Shown one piece after another: positions 1 through 8,938 of a DNA stretch of 19,345 bases (position 1 is the first letter of the stretch; every line of letters begins with the position of its first letter). Under the pieces are notes generated by a model. It did no database searches. It was not told where the DNA came from and saw only the letters and a program-made list of their open reading frames with translations. Origin of the DNA: Pseudomonadota bacterium (lineage in GTDB: Bacteria; Pseudomonadota; Gammaproteobacteria; Burkholderiales; Burkholderiaceae_B). Where the stretch lies: positions 1 to 19,345 of the forward strand of contig JAJYTK010000002.1 in the NCBI GenBank assembly GCA_021793095.1. Reading direction: 5' to 3'. The position numbers and the translations under genes were made by a program.

Positions 1-2643
1 CCGATCTTCTAAAGAGCTCACCAGCGCTTCTTGGGAACCTTGAACGTCTGTTTTAACAATCAAGGACAGAGTCTTGACCTCGTCAGAAGTCTCATCAAAT
101 AAAGATTCGAGTTTGGCGGCCTGCTGGCGGGCGAGCTTAACATCACGATATTTGCCCTGGCGGTACAAGGCAATTTCACGTGCCTTGCGCTCATCGGCCA
201 TTGCGATTAACTCATCTCCCGCTGAGGGCACCTCGGTCAGACCTTGGATCTCGACCGGGATAGAGGGACCAGCAGCATTAATGCGCTTGCCCAGCTCATT
301 ATTCATTGCTCTGACACGACCGTAGCTGGCGCCAACCAATACGGTATCACCCTGATGGAGGGTACCGCTTTGGACCAAGACGGTCGCTACCGGGCCACGC
401 CCGCGATCAAGGCGTGCCTCGATCACGATACCGCGCGCCGGCGTATTAACGGGTGCACTGAGCTCGAGCATTTCAGCCTGCAGCACCACGTTTTCGAGTA
501 ATTCATCAATGCCCTCACCTGTCTTGGCTGAAACGCCCACAAAAGGAACATCGCCACCATATTCTTCGGGCACCACCTCTTCGCTGAGGAGCTCTTGCTT
601 AACGCGATCTGGATTGGCCTCGGGCTTGTCTACCTTGGTGATAGCAACAACCAAAGGCACCTCAGCAGCGCGTGCGTGGTGAATCGCCTCGCGTGTTTGC
701 GGCATCACTCCATCGTCTGCAGCAACCACGAGAATTACCACGTCAGTGGCCTTGGTACCGCGGGCACGCATGGCTGTAAACGCCTCGTGACCAGGGGTAT
801 CCAAAAAGCTGACATTACCGTTGCCCGTTTTGACGTGATAAGCACCAATATGCTGAGTAATCCCCCCAGCCTCGCCTGAGGCGATCTTGGTGCGGCGAAT
901 ATAATCAAGCAAAGAGGTCTTACCGTGGTCTACGTGACCCATCACTGTAACCACGGGTGCGCGCGATTCCTGAACGGCATCTGCAGGCACTGCATCATCA
1001 AGATAAGACTCAGGGTCATCTAGCTTGGCCTCAATGGCGGTATGCCCCATTTCCTCGACCAAAATCATCGCGGTTTCTTGATCCAGCACCTGGTTAATGG
1101 TGACCATTTGGCCTAACTCCATGAGGTGTTTGATCACCTCGGTGGCCTTATACGCCATTTTGTGTGCTAAGTCAGCGACTGTAATGGTCTCAGGGACCTG
1201 GATCTCGCGCTTGATAAACTCGGGCTGCTGCGGTTGCTGCTTCTGCTGGGCACGCTGATCCTCTTGGCCACGGCGGCCACGACGACGTCCGCGGCTGGGC
1301 TCGCGCCAGGATTCTTGGCCACCACGGCCCGAAGCCACCTCGGCGCGCGATGGGCGCTTGCGCGAGGTGCGCTGCTCTTCGGCTGCCTTGGTTTGCTTAC
1401 TGGACTTTTTCTCGCTCTCAACCTTGTCAGCCTTGGCATCTTTTTTGCTGCCTTTGCGTCGTGCGGGTTTTTCTGCTGCACGCAACACGCGGCGCGGACG
1501 ATTCAACATTTCGCTGATCGCTGCGGCCTCTGCGGCGGCCGCCTTGCGGGCGCGCTCACGCTCTTGGAGCTCTTCCTCGCTCAGCTCTGAATCGAGTGAA
1601 GGATGGACCTCATAGTCACCACTGGATTCAGGTGCGCGCTCGGCGCTGGCCGCTTTTTTAGCCGTCGTAGACGTCTTTGTCTTTTGTGCCGGCTTAGCTG
1701 CTGCCGCCTTGGAGGCCTTAGAGGATTTGGGAGATTGGGAATCGGTCTTGGAAATCTGTTCTGCCACGTCAGGCTTGCCCTTTGTATCTGATACTTCTTT
1801 AGTGGATGCCGTAGCGGTCTCATCGCGGGCATCGGTTTTCTCTGCCGCAGGCTCGGACGGGGACGCCTCTTTTTGAGCGTCTGGAGCCTCATCAGCGGCT
1901 GCTTTCTGTGTGTCTACCTCAGCTGCTTTGGCCACCTTGGCGGCACTCTGATCAGCGCGCTGCGCGGGCGCAGGCTGTTCGACCTGAGGTTGTGATTCAG
2001 CGGGCGACTCGGTTGGGGCCTCGGCAGGAGCAGAGGCACTGGCCTCGTCCTCGGCCGCGGGCGTTTTAGGCTGAACAGGCGCGACATCCTTTTCCGTGGA
2101 TGCCTCAGCATCGATACTCTGTGCTTTGTCCTGATCAGCGGCTGCAGCAGCCTCTTTGGCATCAGCAGCACTGGCCTGAGGCTGGGGTGCTGTCTGGGTG
2201 CCGGCGTCTGCGGACTCGGACTGTGTGGGGCTGGCATCAGCTTGTTTCGCTGCGTCAGTCGCCGCCTTGCTGTCGTCTTTTTCCCCTACTGCCTGTGCTG
2301 CCTGCTCGCGTAATTCTTCTTGGCGTTTGGCAGCCTCAGCCAACAACTCTGAACGATCTCTCTTCACAAAAACGCGGCTGCGCCGTGTCTCGACCGGAAT
2401 GGTACGGGACCGCCCAGAGCTATCAGCCTGTCGTATCTCGGAGGTCTCACGATGCGTCAGGGTAATACGTCGACTACCATGCGCACGACGTTGCAACGAT
2501 GTGAGCAGCTTTGCCTTGTCCGCCTCGGTGATAGGATCATCGACCGAGCTCAGCTCTACCCCGGCATCGCGGAGCAACTCTAAAAGCTCTTTGGCAGGTC
2601 TGTTCAGCTCGTTTGCAAATTGCGCGACAGTAGTACTAGACAT
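1..2643 (-). CDS. infB: Translation initiation factor IF-2, C-terminus cut by the window edge
   Basis: IF-2 is the GTPase that brings initiator tRNA to the 30S subunit and promotes 50S joining. The frame is open from ATG at 2643 to base 1, giving 881 codons without a stop. The order is an IF2_N domain (about residues 1-50), an IF-2-associated basic segment (to about 110), a very long Ala/Lys/Glu/Pro/Ser-rich linker (about 110-470), a second IF2_N domain (about 476-540), the G domain and a beta-barrel domain II (from about 735). In the G domain I see GHVDHGKT at 569-576, DTPGH at 615-619 and TKVD at 669-672, where most translational GTPases have NKxD. Domain III and the fMet-tRNA-binding C-terminus are outside the window. 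A purine-rich AGAGAGAG lies just upstream of the ATG. It is the third gene of rimP-nusA-infB, 66 bp after nusA. The linker is low complexity, so open frames on the opposite strand there are shadows. Confidence 0.97.
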   Translation of the reverse strand, partial: MSSTTVAQFANELNRPAKELLELLRDAGVELSSVDDPITEADKAKLLTSLQRRAHGSRRITLTHRETSEIRQADSSGRSRTIPVETRRSRVFVKRDRSELLAEAAKRQEELREQAAQAVGEKDDSKAATDAAKQADASPTQSESADAGTQTAPQPQASAADAKEAAAAADQDKAQSIDAEASTEKDVAPVQPKTPAAEDEASASAPAEAPTESPAESQPQVEQPAPAQRADQSAAKVAKAAEVDTQKAAADEAPDAQKEASPSEPAAEKTDARDETATASTKEVSDTKGKPDVAEQISKTDSQSPKSSKASKAAAAKPAQKTKTSTTAKKAASAERAPESSGDYEVHPSLDSELSEEELQERERARKAAAAEAAAISEMLNRPRRVLRAAEKPARRKGSKKDAKADKVESEKKSSKQTKAAEEQRTSRKRPSRAEVASGRGGQESWREPSRGRRRGRRGQEDQRAQQKQQPQQPEFIKREIQVPETITVADLAHKMAYKATEVIKHLMELGQMVTINQVLDQETAMILVEEMGHTAIEAKLDDPESYLDDAVPADAVQESRAPVVTVMGHVDHGKTSLLDYIRRTKIASGEAGGITQHIGAYHVKTGNGNVSFLDTPGHEAFTAMRARGTKATDVVILVVAADDGVMPQTREAIHHARAAEVPLVVAITKVDKPEANPDRVKQELLSEEVVPEEYGGDVPFVGVSAKTGEGIDELLENVVLQAEMLELSAPVNTPARGIVIEARLDRGRGPVATVLVQSGTLHQGDTVLVGASYGRVRAMNNELGKRINAAGPSIPVEIQGLTEVPSAGDELIAMADERKAREIALYRQGKYRDVKLARQQAAKLESLFDETSDEVKTLSLIVKTDVQGSQEALVSSLEDR

Positions 2644-2709
2644 TCGACTCTCTCTTGAACTCATTATTCTAATAAATTAACCCCAACCTAAACAAATTTG
2701 ACGCAACGA

Positions 2710-4194
2710 TTAAGACTCATCCTCAAACCAATGCGCGCGTGCAGCCATAATGAGCTCACTGGCCTGTTCAGGCTCGAGCTTGGTTATTTCACAAAGCTCG
2801 TCTGTGGAAAGCTCGGCCAAATCATCAAGCGTCAACACCTCATTTTCAGCTAATTTGGCGAGCATTTCTGTGTCCAACCCCTCTAGTGCCTTGAGCTCAG
2901 GGGATACCTTTTGGACGAGCTCTTCGATCTGGATGGCCTCTGTTAACAAGGCATTGCGCGCACGGGTACGGAGCTCTTCGACAATATCTTCATTAAATGC
3001 CTCGATATCCAGCAACTCTTGGACGGGCACATAGGCCACCTCTTCGAGACCAGAAAAACCCTCGAGGATGAGGATATTGGCAATCCCCTCGTCGACATCG
3101 AGGCGCTCCATAAAGGTGCTGAGCAATTCCTTGCGCTCTTGCTCGGCGCGATCCTCACTTTCTTCGGGGGTCATGATGTTAATCTGCCACCCAGTCAGCT
3201 CGGAAGCCAAGCGTACATTTTGACCGCGGGCGCCAATGGCCTTGGGTAGATTTTCCTCGTCAACCACCACATCCATCGCTTCTTTGTCCTCATCGATGAT
3301 GATAGACAATACATTGGCGGGGGCCAAAGCGCCGATGACAAACTCAGCTGGGTCCTCGGACCAAAGCACAATATCAATCTGCTCGCCGCCCAGCTCGTTG
3401 CGCACCGCAGTGACGCGAGAGCCGCGCATCCCCACACAAGTACCGATGGGATCAATGCGTGAATCATAAGCGACAACAGCTATTTTAGCCCGAACACCCG
3501 CATCGCGAGCCGCTGCCTTGATCTCAAGCAGCCCCTGTTCGATTTCAGGCACCTCATTTTCAAATAGCGCACTGACGAATTCGGGAGCAATACGCGACAA
3601 AAACACCTGCTGTCCGCGGGCATTTTTATCAATGCGCTTGACCCAAGCACGCACCCGATCACCCACGCGAATAATTTCGCGAGGAATCATTTCGCTGCGC
3701 GGCAACCGTGCCTCGATCTTGCCCGCCTCAATGATGGCATCCCCGCGATCAAGGCGCTTGACCGAGCCCATGACGATTTTCTCATCGCGCTCGAGGAACT
3801 CGCTCAGCATTTGCTCGCGCTCAGCATCACGAATGCGCTGCAAGATAGCTTGCTTGGCAGCCTGAGCACCAATACGCCCAAACTCAAAGTGCTCGAGCTC
3901 TTCTTCGATGTAATCACCGACCTGCACATCTTGTGCGTAGGCCTGCGCATCAGATAAAAGCTCTTGGCGGTCGGGCTCTTGGAGGCCTGCCTCATCGGGC
4001 ACCACCAACCAACGTCGATAGCCGACATAATCACCGCTCTCGCGATCAATCTCGACGCGGATATCGACATCCTCGGTAAATACACGTCGCATCGCTGACG
4101 CCAACGCGCCCTCGAGTGCCTCGAATACGATTCCTGGCTCAACGCCTTTTTCACGTGCCAGTGCATCAACCAGCAAAAGAATTTCGCGACTCAT
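2710..4194 (-). CDS. nusA: Transcription termination/antitermination factor NusA
   Basis: NusA binds RNA polymerase and nascent RNA and modulates pausing, intrinsic termination and antitermination. The protein is 494 residues, essentially the length of E. coli NusA (495). I can place an N-terminal RNAP-binding domain (about 1-130), an S1 domain (about 136-200), KH1 with GMRGSRV at 255-261, KH2 with GARGQNV at 321-327, and two acidic C-terminal repeats (about 365-415 and 440-490), as in proteobacterial NusA. The start ATG overlaps the rimP stop (ATGA, 4 bp), with AAGGG nine bases upstream inside rimP, so the two genes are probably translationally coupled. It is likely co-transcribed with rimP and infB from the promoter at 4779-4787. 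Because NusA stimulates intrinsic terminators, the hairpin before rimP could place the operon under NusA feedback; that is inference. Confidence 0.98.
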   Translation of the reverse strand: MSREILLLVDALAREKGVEPGIVFEALEGALASAMRRVFTEDVDIRVEIDRESGDYVGYRRWLVVPDEAGLQEPDRQELLSDAQAYAQDVQVGDYIEEELEHFEFGRIGAQAAKQAILQRIRDAEREQMLSEFLERDEKIVMGSVKRLDRGDAIIEAGKIEARLPRSEMIPREIIRVGDRVRAWVKRIDKNARGQQVFLSRIAPEFVSALFENEVPEIEQGLLEIKAAARDAGVRAKIAVVAYDSRIDPIGTCVGMRGSRVTAVRNELGGEQIDIVLWSEDPAEFVIGALAPANVLSIIIDEDKEAMDVVVDEENLPKAIGARGQNVRLASELTGWQINIMTPEESEDRAEQERKELLSTFMERLDVDEGIANILILEGFSGLEEVAYVPVQELLDIEAFNEDIVEELRTRARNALLTEAIQIEELVQKVSPELKALEGLDTEMLAKLAENEVLTLDDLAELSTDELCEITKLEPEQASELIMAARAHWFEDES

Positions 4195-4682
4195 CGCTTT
4201 CTACCCTTGAAATCAAGAATGGGATCCAGACGTGCTTTTTCAACGTCATCAAAACAAAAGGTTAGATCCCGAACACCACCCGATGCTGCCTCTACCTCTA
4301 GCACAAACTCGGTATCGTGATCGACCTCATCCGCTGCCACATCACTGGGCGCATGCAACACCCCACGAAAAACCTTTTGGTTTTCGAGGGCCTCGTACAA
4401 TCTCAACTCGACACGCTCGCCCGCGAAACGCACATAGTCAGCCAAGCGTTTTAACGGACGATTGACACCGGGCGAAGCGACCTCGAGGCGGTGATAATCA
4501 ACATCCTCAACCTCGAAAACCCGTGACAATTGTCGCGACACGAGCTCGCAGTGATCTACATTTACCCCGCTCGGGTGGTCAATGACCACACGCAACAACC
4601 CGCCCTGACCGCGCTCAACATCCACGAGCTCAAACTCAGAACCTTGTAGGGTTTCCTGTGCTAAAGAATAAATATCCGTCAT
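4191..4682 (-). CDS. rimP: Ribosome maturation factor RimP
   Basis: RimP is needed for maturation of the 30S ribosomal subunit. The protein has 163 residues, near the usual 150-180. The N-terminal alpha/beta domain includes the family hallmark ELVDVERG, and the central segment reads [12 protein letters not shown], matching the conserved (E)VSSPGxxRPL region of the family. A C-terminal SH3-like domain follows, here with an acidic insertion. It is the first gene of rimP-nusA-infB, the usual order in proteobacteria, and overlaps nusA by 4 bp. The start is odd: ATG is preceded by T8-GA-TTTT, the U-tract of a terminator hairpin, and I see no Shine-Dalgarno sequence. The start is still favoured because it gives the normal family N-terminus and no better upstream start is visible. 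Confidence 0.95.
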   Translation of the reverse strand: MTDIYSLAQETLQGSEFELVDVERGQGGLLRVVIDHPSGVNVDHCELVSRQLSRVFEVEDVDYHRLEVASPGVNRPLKRLADYVRFAGERVELRLYEALENQKVFRGVLHAPSDVAADEVDHDTEFVLEVEAASGGVRDLTFCFDDVEKARLDPILDFKGRKR

Positions 4683-4688
4683 AAAATC

Positions 4689-4715
4689 AAAAAAAATGGG
4701 CTGTTTGCCAGCCCA
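4689..4715 (-). terminator. Intrinsic terminator (probable attenuator) in the rimP leader
   Basis: On the minus strand a 7-bp stem TGGGCTG/CAGCCCA (4697-4715) with a 5-nt loop is followed immediately by eight T residues (4689-4696). This is a textbook Rho-independent terminator. It lies downstream of the operon's probable promoter and its U-tract ends 6 nt before the rimP ATG, so it would act as an attenuator of rimP-nusA-infB rather than as the end of rluB transcripts only. It could serve both roles if rluB transcripts read into this region. E. coli and Bacillus subtilis are known to have NusA-responsive terminators ahead of their nusA operons. Confidence 0.8.
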
Positions 4716-4755
4716 CTACCACCGTGTGTCTGGATGCCACAAAATAAGCAGTGGC
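4713..4755 (-). promoter_or_regulatory. Possible antiterminator/anti-antiterminator segments of the rimP leader
   Basis: On the minus strand CCACTGC (4748-4754) can pair over seven positions, one of them G-U, with GTAGTGG (4713-4719), which overlaps the 5' arm of the terminator stem. Alternatively GCCAC (4751-4755) can pair with GTGGC (4736-4740), leaving the terminator free to form. The two pairings are mutually exclusive, which is the layout expected of a transcription attenuator. The complementarity is visible in the sequence; the switching is inference, and short pairings like these can arise by chance. Confidence 0.4.
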
Positions 4756-4778
4756 CCCAAGCATTTGAACATATGCAA

Positions 4779-4787
4779 ATTATAGCA
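4779..4787 (-). promoter_or_regulatory. Extended -10 promoter of the rimP-nusA-infB operon
   Basis: The minus strand reads TGCTATAAT, a perfect extended -10 element (TGn plus consensus TATAAT), in an AT-rich intergenic region. I see no good -35 hexamer at 16-18 bp, which is typical of extended -10 promoters. Transcription would begin near 4772, giving a leader of about 90 nt before the rimP ATG that contains the terminator hairpin. Confidence 0.65.
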
Positions 4788-4882
4788 AAAAACATCTGCA
4801 AAACTTGCTAAGCCCTGTATTTTAACAGAATCCCACTAAATTAACAGTGAAAAACAGCTAAAAGGCAAATTCAAATGCTAGG

Positions 4883-6523
4883 TTAGCGTGAGCGGCGCTC
4901 AAAGGCGCGCCGTGTTAATTGGGACTCGTGCGCATCGGCTCGACGAGGTTGCCAATCATCGCGCTGGCCACGACGACCGCGGCCTTTACGTGCGGCCCCT
5001 CGGCGCCCGGTAGATGCACGCTCAGAACCACGCTCTGAACCCCGTTTAGATGCGCGTTTGCGACCACGACCACTCAGGCCACCGCGTTCGTCTTGGGGGT
5101 GACCATTGGGCAAACCGCCACTGACCAACAGGCCGGTACCAGAAGCATCCCCCACCAAAAAGGGCGCCCCAGCCTTGGCATCACGGGCCATACGTGGCTG
5201 CCTACCCGCATCTGGGTCGATCAACCCTGGAGGCAACGCGTTTTCATGACTCATGGGCTGCTGATGACGGCGGCGACCGCCGCCACGGCGATCACCCTCA
5301 TCGTCTGAGCGAATCAGCCCCATGCGCATCATCAGTGCGGTCACCATCTCGGGGTTTAATTCCTCCCAGCGGCCTCGGCGTAAACCACGCGGTAATACCA
5401 CCTCACCAAAACGTGTCCTGACGAGACGGCTCACCACCAAATCCATCGCCTCAAACAAACGACGCACCTCGCGGTTGCGCCCCTCGTAAAGTGTGACACG
5501 ATACCAACGATTACTGCCCTCACCGCCCAAATACTCTAAAGAGCTAAATTTGGCCGGGCCGTCATCCAACTCGATCCCTGACAGTAACTGTTTACTTTGT
5601 TCGGCAGTCAATGAACCAAAAATACGCACTGCGTATTCACGTTCTGCACCATAGCGTGGGTGCATAAAACGATTGGCCAAGTCTCCCGAGTTAGTAAAGA
5701 TCAATAGCCCCTCGGTATTCAAATCCAAGCGCCCTACGGACAGCCATTTGCCATTGCGAATAGAAGGCAAACGCTCGAATACCGTATCACGCCCTTTGGG
5801 GTCATCATGCGAAACAATTTCGCCCGCTGGTTTGTTATACAGAATCACCCGTGGCGGCCTCTGGGGGTTGGGGCGACGAATCAACTGTCCATTGACCCGC
5901 ACCTGGTCATCCTGACTGACACGTTGGCCAATATGGGCTGGCTCACCATTGACGGACACCCGCCCAGCGACAATGAGCTCTTCCATTTCTCGACGAGAGC
6001 CAATGCCTGCATGTGCGAGCACCTTGTGTAGTTTGGGGCGTATGGTTTCACTGGTCAGGTAGCGATTCAAACGCCGCTGCATATTGTGATCCGCACGGTC
6101 TAAAAAGGACAGCGCCTGCTCGAGCTCTTGATCGTTCAGTGGGCGCCCTGGACCGCGGCGAGACATATGGGCCGCGCGACGTCTAGGCGTGCGCACCCCG
6201 TGACCATCGCGGCCGTGTCGACGTCCTTGGGGGCCTCTGGCTGCGCCCGCTTGTTGTGCCCCCTTTCGGCCCCTACGTGTGGATTGAGCCTGCTTGGCTG
6301 CGGGCCCAGCTGACTGTTGTTCTGGGGTCTGTGTATGCTGTGTGTGTGGTGCCTGCTGTGACTGTGACGACTGCTTGCGCGGGCGTCGCGCCTGAACAGC
6401 ATCGCCGCGACGACGACGAAACGGGGTACGCAGCTTGCGCCCGCGTGGCCTGCTTTGTGCAGGTGCTCCATCGCCTTGGGCGGCGACCTCTGAGCTCCGC
6501 CCTTTATCTTTTCGCTGTGTCAA
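4883..6523 (-). CDS. rluB: 23S rRNA pseudouridine synthase, RluB/RsuA family
   Basis: RluB converts a specific uridine of 23S rRNA (2605 in E. coli numbering) to pseudouridine. The 546-residue protein has an S4 RNA-binding domain (about 161-220) and a catalytic domain (about 225-385) with [11 protein letters not shown] at 264-274, D267 being the catalytic aspartate. Arg/Gly/Gln-rich basic tails flank it (about 1-155 and 405-546) and roughly double the length relative to E. coli RluB; such tails are common in Burkholderiales. The start codon is TTG, chosen because AGGAG lies nine bases upstream and the next in-frame ATG (residue 120) lies deep in the tail without comparable support. It sits between scpB and rimP, the conserved Burkholderiales order. 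Assignment as RluB rather than RluE or RsuA rests on length and context. Confidence 0.93.
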   Translation of the reverse strand: MTQRKDKGRSSEVAAQGDGAPAQSRPRGRKLRTPFRRRRGDAVQARRPRKQSSQSQQAPHTQHTQTPEQQSAGPAAKQAQSTRRGRKGAQQAGAARGPQGRRHGRDGHGVRTPRRRAAHMSRRGPGRPLNDQELEQALSFLDRADHNMQRRLNRYLTSETIRPKLHKVLAHAGIGSRREMEELIVAGRVSVNGEPAHIGQRVSQDDQVRVNGQLIRRPNPQRPPRVILYNKPAGEIVSHDDPKGRDTVFERLPSIRNGKWLSVGRLDLNTEGLLIFTNSGDLANRFMHPRYGAEREYAVRIFGSLTAEQSKQLLSGIELDDGPAKFSSLEYLGGEGSNRWYRVTLYEGRNREVRRLFEAMDLVVSRLVRTRFGEVVLPRGLRRGRWEELNPEMVTALMMRMGLIRSDDEGDRRGGGRRRHQQPMSHENALPPGLIDPDAGRQPRMARDAKAGAPFLVGDASGTGLLVSGGLPNGHPQDERGGLSGRGRKRASKRGSERGSERASTGRRGAARKGRGRRGQRDDWQPRRADAHESQLTRRAFERRSR

Positions 6524-6532
6524 TTTTAAAAA

Positions 6533-6537
6533 CTCCT
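6533..6537 (-). promoter_or_regulatory. Shine-Dalgarno that supports the TTG start of rluB
   Basis: The minus strand reads AGGAG followed by nine bases and then TTG at 6523-6521. It is the only strong ribosome-binding site near the 5' end of the gene and decides the unusual start. The rest of the 204-base scpB-rluB gap (6524-6727) is AT-rich, with no clear promoter or terminator, only an imperfect inverted repeat at 6676-6694. Confidence 0.75.
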
Positions 6538-6727
6538 ATCCTTTTATTGTGCATTGTTTATGCGGCAAAAAACGAGTGGCAGCGTCAAACAAGACTGCCT
6601 TTCTTATTGTTGATTAGGTTGAAATAATAAATACACAAAACGTATAAGCACTATGCTGAGTATGCACGACGTCTGTGGCATGGCAGGCATACCAAAACGC
6701 GTGAATATTAATGCGGAAAGGCGCAAA

Positions 6728-7267
6728 TTATTGGGCCGGCTCTTGGACTGGGCCTATGGATTCTAAAGGGGGCAGATCCTGAAGGGAACTGAGCCCTAAA
6801 TCATCTAGGAACTGCTTGGTCGTGCCAAACAAAGCGGGCCGACCCGGGGCATCACGATAGCCCAAAATCTCTATCCAACCTCGATCCTCGAGATTACGCA
6901 AAATCTGAGATGAAACTGAAACACCGCGGATTTCCTCAATGTCACCGCGAGTCACCGGCTGGCGCCATGCAATAATGGCTAAAACCTCTAGGGCAGCGCG
7001 TGAATAGCGCACTGGACGCTCAGCAAACAACCGGGATATATAAGGCTGCACAGCTGACTGTGAACGAAAAGCCCAGCCCGAAGCAACGCGCTCTAAACAT
7101 AAGCCTCGTGTAGACCAGTATTGCTGCAGTTGATATAAATGATCGTTGAGCTGCTGTGTACTGAGCGCTAATGGCTCGAGTATTTTTTGTAACTGGTCCA
7201 CCGCGAGCGGCTCATGTGCACATAGTAACACTGCTTCTAGTATATGTTGAGTATTTTCTTTGGTCAT
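6728..7267 (-). CDS. scpB: Segregation and condensation protein B (ScpB)
   Basis: ScpB is the winged-helix kleisin-interacting subunit of the SMC-ScpAB complex, which organises and segregates the chromosome. From ATG at 7267 the protein has 179 residues, a normal ScpB length. It has an N-terminal winged helix (about 1-70, beginning ENTQHILEAVLLCAHEPL) and a second one (about 90-155) containing RAALEVLAIIAWRQPVTRGD and a GRPALFGTT motif typical of the family. The frame extends upstream to 7315, but AAAGAGAG a few bases before the ATG at 7267 and the family N-terminus favour the shorter start. A probable promoter lies at 7357-7384. The gene precedes rluB, as in other Burkholderiales. Confidence 0.93.
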   Translation of the reverse strand: MTKENTQHILEAVLLCAHEPLAVDQLQKILEPLALSTQQLNDHLYQLQQYWSTRGLCLERVASGWAFRSQSAVQPYISRLFAERPVRYSRAALEVLAIIAWRQPVTRGDIEEIRGVSVSSQILRNLEDRGWIEILGYRDAPGRPALFGTTKQFLDDLGLSSLQDLPPLESIGPVQEPAQ

Positions 7268-7356
7268 GTGTCTCTCTTTAGCCAAAGACTGCCAACATAA
7301 GATTTGCAATCTCAAAGCACGTCATGCAGGAGAGCCGCTGTCTGAAATGAGACCTT

Positions 7357-7384
7357 ATTATACCTAGGTATGATGAGTGGGCAA
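7357..7384 (-). promoter_or_regulatory. Probable sigma-70 promoter for scpB-rluB
   Basis: The minus strand shows TTGCCC (7379-7384), 16 bp, then consensus TATAAT (7357-7362). The -35 lies inside the last codons of the upstream dynamin-like gene and the -10 directly follows its stop codon. This would let scpB-rluB be expressed independently of the dynamin and benzoate genes. The -10 is perfect; the -35 matches consensus at four of six positions. Confidence 0.5.
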
Positions 7385-8938
7385 CAACTCATGCCGCAAA
7401 TCATTCAGTGCCAACCTATTTTTCTGCACACTCTGCTGTATGGACTCGAGTCTTTCGTATAGTTGTTCTAAAGACGCTCCCAACACCTCGGCTATTTTTT
7501 CGCTGCTTACAGTGGTAGCAGCGAGGATCCCCTCATCCAAGCATTCATACAGCGATTCATACTCATCGAGCGACACCTGTTCAAAGCCTGCCAACGCCTG
7601 TTCGATGGGCCCTAGATCGCAGCAATCTTGTACGTTTTCTAAAACATAGCCAGATAAATAGCGGGGTGCTGATGATTCCAATACGTCATGCACATGTACA
7701 CGCAATGCCTGAGCGAGCGCTGACACCGAGCCACTTTGCTCTATCTGCTCATCGAGCAGACCAGGCACGGCCGCGACGCCCTGCTGCCACACATATTGTG
7801 CCCAACGCGCACTGCTGTGTTGCACTGTTTTGACTGCGCTACTGACCTCATTCATCACCGTTTGCAATTCATTTTGCAGCTGCGTCATATCCTCGAGCAC
7901 ATCTTCCTCTAGATGGTGCAGCAATACTTCGGCAGGCTTTCTCTGCTTATAGCGCACCATCCCTGGTAAAAGCTCGCCCAGGGCCTCATAAAATCGGTAA
8001 AAACCAGCGGCACTCATCGCCCCGTCGAGCGTCGCCCGCTCAGAATGTTGATAGGCATTAACCGCATAAACTGAAACAGACACCGCCGGCGCCAACACAT
8101 CAGCATCCACTGCTAACTCGGTGAGTTTCTCTATGGCGCGCGCACGCAAATCCTGTTCTTGTAAATGTCGGTTGTCAGCTGTTTTGTTGCATACTACTTT
8201 GACAATTTCATCGCCAACAATATCTTCATCAATAAAATCACTGCGTGTGATGACAGGCAATAACGGCTTGCGTCGACGCAATTCCAACGCCAAGGTGTCA
8301 AGCTCTTGGACCTGCCCTGGCGATGTAGAGCTGCTCAACCACAACATCCCATCTGCACTTTCTAAAAACTGACGAGTTAAGGCGGCATTTTTTGCGGTGA
8401 GTGAATGCAGCCCAGGGGTATCTAATAACACCATGCGATTGGCCAACACCAGCCCTTGAATCTCGGCGGTGGTTTCAGTATCACCTTCTTTGAAAGGCCC
8501 CTCAATGGTTTTAATCTCACCTGCCTCTACAGTGAAATACTCTACGTCATGGCCTTGTGCAGAGAACCGTTCAGCGATGAAATTACAAAATGAGCTCTTG
8601 CCAGCATTAAATTTGCCAAAGACCAAAAACATCAGCTTGTCAGCAAAATAATGCGCCAGCTCTTGGGCCGGCTGTCGCGCTTGCCACTGCTTTTCCCAAC
8701 GGATATCAAAGCCAGCAACGTGTTCATTAATCTGTGCTAAGCGCTTGGCCAACACATGTGATGCGGCCAATACCTCGCAATTCAAGGGCTGCGATGTCAG
8801 TTCGGCAATCAACGCACGGCGCCAATCAAACAACGTCTCTAGCGCAGGACGTAACTCAAAAGGTGTGATTTCTAACGCATCCAGATGCTCTAAAAACGCT
8901 GTCTCAGCATTGATGCTTAGGCTGCTAGTTTGTGCCAT
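7364..8938 (-). CDS. Dynamin-like GTPase, second of a tandem pair
   Basis: This is a 524-residue protein with a dynamin-type GTPase domain and a long helical C-terminal half. Visible motifs are G1 GKFNAGKS (108-115), candidate switch threonines T156/T157, G3 DTPG (173-176) and a G4-like TRSD (231-234) that lacks the usual lysine of N/TKxD. An amphipathic helical stretch of about 100 residues precedes the G domain, and the region after about 340 looks like a stalk of alpha-helices. I see no signal peptide or clear transmembrane segment. The ATG has AGGAG eight bases upstream and overlaps the end of the preceding dynamin-like gene by 22 bp, so the two are almost certainly co-translated. Bacterial dynamin pairs remodel membranes or, in LeoA/LeoBC-type (Eleos) systems, defend against phage. 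Which applies here cannot be told from sequence alone. Confidence 0.85.
   Translation of the reverse strand: MAQTSSLSINAETAFLEHLDALEITPFELRPALETLFDWRRALIAELTSQPLNCEVLAASHVLAKRLAQINEHVAGFDIRWEKQWQARQPAQELAHYFADKLMFLVFGKFNAGKSSFCNFIAERFSAQGHDVEYFTVEAGEIKTIEGPFKEGDTETTAEIQGLVLANRMVLLDTPGLHSLTAKNAALTRQFLESADGMLWLSSSTSPGQVQELDTLALELRRRKPLLPVITRSDFIDEDIVGDEIVKVVCNKTADNRHLQEQDLRARAIEKLTELAVDADVLAPAVSVSVYAVNAYQHSERATLDGAMSAAGFYRFYEALGELLPGMVRYKQRKPAEVLLHHLEEDVLEDMTQLQNELQTVMNEVSSAVKTVQHSSARWAQYVWQQGVAAVPGLLDEQIEQSGSVSALAQALRVHVHDVLESSAPRYLSGYVLENVQDCCDLGPIEQALAGFEQVSLDEYESLYECLDEGILAATTVSSEKIAEVLGASLEQLYERLESIQQSVQKNRLALNDLRHELLPTHHT

Noticed and set aside
1234..2680. Several plus-strand open frames of 60-160 codons opposite infB
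   Set aside because: They lie antisense to the low-complexity linker and N-terminus of IF-2 and have compositions expected from complementing Ala/Lys/Glu codons, with no recognisable domains.
6676..6694. Imperfect inverted repeat after scpB (TGGCATG...CATACCA) as a terminator
   Set aside because: The stem has a mismatch and no U-tract follows on the minus strand.
7268..7315. A longer scpB starting at 7315
   Set aside because: The extra 16 residues do not resemble ScpB and have no ribosome-binding site, while ATG at 7267 has AAAGAGAG just upstream.
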